This document shows, one piece after another, positions 62,025-64,000 of a stretch of DNA of 64,000 nt. The DNA comes from Thermodesulfobacteriota bacterium. Lineage in GTDB: Bacteria > Desulfobacterota_D > UBA1144 > Nemesobacterales > UBA2774. The position numbers were made by a program, and so were the translations under genes. Positions within the stretch are counted from its first letter, which is position 1. The number at the start of each line of letters is the position of its first letter. The stretch spans positions 186,001 to 250,000 of the forward strand of contig JBFMCV010000001.1 of the NCBI GenBank assembly GCA_040754335.1, given 5' to 3'. Below the pieces are notes generated by a model, which searched no databases, was not told the origin of the DNA, and worked only from the letters and a program-made list of their open reading frames with translations.

Positions 62025-62885
62025 TTAAGTTTGTATCTCGGCGCCGCTGCATTCTTGGATGTCGTCGCGGAATTCGAGCTTGTAGTCCTTTCGGTCTGTT
62101 ACGTTGGGGAAATCGAGCCCGTCGACCGGGTAGGTTCTTTCGGACGATCTCGTCGGTTCTTGATTGAGCCTCTTGTTTTCGAACGTCATCTCTACCGTGT
62201 CGGGTATGCCGCGCTCGTCAATCACACCGCCGTTGTTGATATGGACATGAACGATGTCGAGTGATTTTTCAAGGTTGCTCACGCTTCTACAGACATCTTC
62301 GAGCATAGTGTCGACGTGGTGAAACTCTACAGCAATCCCTGTAATCCTATCGAAGTAGTCCTCAAGTCCGGGAAGTGATTGGTACTCCCATCCTTCTATG
62401 TCCATTTTGATAAAGACACTGGCTGTCGAGGGTATCCTGGAAAATATTTTATTGAAATTAGTTTGAGATACCGGGTCATCGCCTATTGCTTCCATGAAGT
62501 GTTTTCTGTTGCCTGAGAAAAATACTCTGAATCTCAAGGGACGTAATATTTTAGATAGTGAAAACCGCCTTAAGTGATCGAGGCGCGGACGACGCAGGAA
62601 TAAATTCACGCTTTTAACTGTGTTCCTCGTTAGTTGAGTGGCGCTTATACTATGGTCGTAGCAGTGGACAGGACACCGCTTTCGCTTATGAAAATCCTCC
62701 TCGAAAGTCCAATCCGTCCCTACTCCGAGGCCGACTAGGAAATCCGTATTCCTGATTATACTTTCTGTAACTACATATCCTCCGTCGTTTCTCGATCCGA
62801 GCCTCACGACATTGTCGCGGTGACGCGGCTTCCATGAGGAAGGGAGGTACGCCACATATTGGCTATCGGCTTTAATATCCATCAT
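62025..62885 (-). CDS. FkbM-type SAM methyltransferase
   Basis: 286 residues. NVVRLGSRNDGGYVVTESI and FLVGLGVGTDWTFEEDF make up the N-terminal part, then VFIKMDIEGWEYQSLPGLEDYF, the FkbM signature (KxDIEGxE), and later VEFHHVD and VHVHINNGGV. Several such proteins methylate sugars or O-antigen. It uses two adjacent ATG codons at its start (62885 or 62882). It converges on the switch genes. The 299-base gap after it to 63184 has only the promoter noted below. Confidence 0.8.
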   Translation of the reverse strand: MMDIKADSQYVAYLPSSWKPRHRDNVVRLGSRNDGGYVVTESIIRNTDFLVGLGVGTDWTFEEDFHKRKRCPVHCYDHSISATQLTRNTVKSVNLFLRRPRLDHLRRFSLSKILRPLRFRVFFSGNRKHFMEAIGDDPVSQTNFNKIFSRIPSTASVFIKMDIEGWEYQSLPGLEDYFDRITGIAVEFHHVDTMLEDVCRSVSNLEKSLDIVHVHINNGGVIDERGIPDTVEMTFENKRLNQEPTRSSERTYPVDGLDFPNVTDRKDYKLEFRDDIQECSGAEIQT

Positions 62886-63137
62886 AATGATTACAATATA
62901 TAAGCGTTATGCTTTCGGTCAATAGCGGGACATAAAGCTTCTGACTAAAATGAAGGGTCTAGAAATTGGAAGGCAAGGGAGGAGAGAGCGTCTGACAATT
63001 TGGAAGTCTCATTAATTCTTGCATATGCGGAATGCATGAATTCTTTTTTCAACAGCAGAGCGATTTCCGGTCTTCTTAGGCTTTCCGGCGGCCCGGAACA
63101 ACAGTTTACTCTCCTTTCGGTTTCCCTCTATTGATAC

Positions 63138-63143
63138 TATAAT
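63138..63143 (+). promoter_or_regulatory. Possible -10 element before the oxalate-decarboxylase-type gene
   Basis: A perfect TATAAT lies 42 bases before the ATG at 63185. The sequence 17 bases upstream (TTTCGG) is a weak -35, so an activator or an extended -10 would be needed. Nothing else stands out in 62886-63184. Confidence 0.3.
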
Positions 63144-63184
63144 TAGCCGGCAATACCAACCTTTAACACCGGAGGCCAGAAACC

Positions 63185-64000
63185 ATGGCGAAGTCCGCAT
63201 CTAAGAAATCCAAGAAGGGTAAGGGGAATTCTGTTAAGAAATCATCGAAGGGAAATGCGTTACGGTTCACATACGACCTCGAGGGTCAGAAGCCCGCAGT
63301 ATGGAAGGCCGGGAATTCCAAGGAGGTCTCCGTAAGGGAGCTGCCCATATCGAAGGGGATCGCGGGCGTGTCGATGCGGCTCAGGCCTGGCGGCATACGG
63401 GAGCTCCACTGGCACGCGATCGCGGCCGAATGGGGGTTCTTCATAACCGGAAATGCCAGGGTTACCGTTCTCAACCCTGACGGCCAGTGGGATACTCAGG
63501 AGTACGGCCCCGGTGATATTTTCTTCATACCCATGGGGCACGCCCATTATATCGAAAGCATCGGAGGGGACGAATGCCATTTCATACTTGCGTTCAATAA
63601 CGGTGCCTTCAACGAATTCAGCACGTTCAGCGTTACGGCGTGGATCGCACAGACTCCGAAAGAAGTGCTGTCGAAAAATTTCGGACTGCCCGGGAAGCTG
63701 TTCGATAAGTTTCCCAGGAAAGAGGTCTACATGGCTCTGGGCGAGATCCCCGGGAAAAAGGCGCTCGGGCAAAGGGGGCGGCAGAATACGGCGAGACTCG
63801 GGCACAAGTTCCCGCTCCGGGCACAGGAGGGGAAGGTCTATCCGGGAGGGACCGTGAAGATGGCCGACGTCAGCAATTTCCCCGTCTCTGATAATATGGC
63901 CGGGGCATTGATGACTCTCAAGCCGGGGGCGCTTAGGGAAATGCACTGGCACCCGAACGCAAACGAGTGGGGATACCTGCTCGGGGGCAAGCTCAGGATC
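63185..64000 (+). CDS. Oxalate-decarboxylase-type bicupin, C-terminus outside the window
   Basis: The frame is open from an ATG at 63185 (GGAGG upstream) to the last base, 272 codons. A Lys/Ser-rich start of about 20 residues is followed by cupin 1 with RELHWHAIAAEWGFFITG and cupin 2 beginning REMHWHPNANEWGYLLGG, the manganese-binding motifs of oxalate decarboxylases. The lid between them reads FNEFSTF where Bacillus OxdC has SENST with its catalytic Glu; the Glu is kept, which favours decarboxylase over oxidase activity. The family is usually near 380 residues, so about 110 are missing here. Confidence 0.85.
   Translation, partial: MAKSASKKSKKGKGNSVKKSSKGNALRFTYDLEGQKPAVWKAGNSKEVSVRELPISKGIAGVSMRLRPGGIRELHWHAIAAEWGFFITGNARVTVLNPDGQWDTQEYGPGDIFFIPMGHAHYIESIGGDECHFILAFNNGAFNEFSTFSVTAWIAQTPKEVLSKNFGLPGKLFDKFPRKEVYMALGEIPGKKALGQRGRQNTARLGHKFPLRAQEGKVYPGGTVKMADVSNFPVSDNMAGALMTLKPGALREMHWHPNANEWGYLLGGKLRI

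Overview
The window looks like a chromosomal segment of a Gram-negative, respiring bacterium with roughly 55-60% G+C (estimated by eye). It encodes outer-membrane-type and lipoprotein-type exported proteins, a cbb3-type oxidase for growth at low oxygen, and a UbiA/UbiX/UbiD/MqnE cluster that points to menaquinone made by the futalosine route. This mix would suit a deltaproteobacterial (Desulfobacterota-like) or candidate-phylum lineage. No 16S or other decisive marker is present, so the taxonomy is only a suggestion. I found no rRNA, tRNA, CRISPR array, transposase or integrase.

Layout. 1-8.6 kb: single genes (cut-off small membrane protein, cupin, secreted trypsin-like protease, pyruvate/indolepyruvate-decarboxylase-like enzyme, alpha/beta hydrolase, metallo-beta-lactamase-fold hydrolase) and a run of TauE/SafE permease, DUF1634 protein and RtcA. 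8.6-20.8 kb: an accessory block of exported proteins. It opens with a decayed DUF1214 remnant and an AraC-type regulator. Three perfect copies of a 20-bp sequence follow, each with a -10-like element downstream. Then come a Cys-rich repeat protein, a broken and an intact DUF2092 gene, a lipoprotein, a collagen-like protein and its paralogue, a DUF3604-PpiC-HupE/UreJ run, a beta-barrel protein and two small exported proteins. 21-28.3 kb: tandem LssY_C-type lipoproteins, tandem GNAT acetyltransferases, and a PAS histidine kinase overlapping an NtrC-type regulator.

28.4-36.4 kb (minus strand): a compact cbb3 oxidase operon, ccoI-ccoS-ccoNO-ccoQ-ccoP-ccoG-safE, with nearly every junction overlapping. 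CcoN and CcoO are fused, CcoP carries one haem c instead of two, and the ccoQ frame has no normal start codon. A 31-residue membrane peptide is encoded just upstream. 36.5-42.9 kb: GNATs, MarC, a circularly permuted D-amino-acid-oxidase-like flavoprotein, a methyltransferase, a SpoIIAA-like protein and exported proteins of unknown function. 43-55 kb: housekeeping genes (ychF-pyrD, argJ-recO, mgtE) and the quinone cluster ubiA-ubiX-ubiD-mqnE.

55-64 kb: a Cys-rich exported protein, a possible Ntn-hydrolase, a visibly AT-rich insert with an OLD-like AAA-TOPRIM protein and a divergent membrane-anchored protein (candidate defence genes), a DksA/TraR protein, a partner-switching module (STAS antagonist, receiver-PP2C phosphatase, HATPase anti-sigma kinase), an FkbM-type methyltransferase, and the start of an oxalate-decarboxylase-type bicupin cut by the window edge. 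The best candidates for undescribed biology are the AraC/20-bp-site exported-protein block and the divergent cbb3 operon with its two overlooked small membrane genes.
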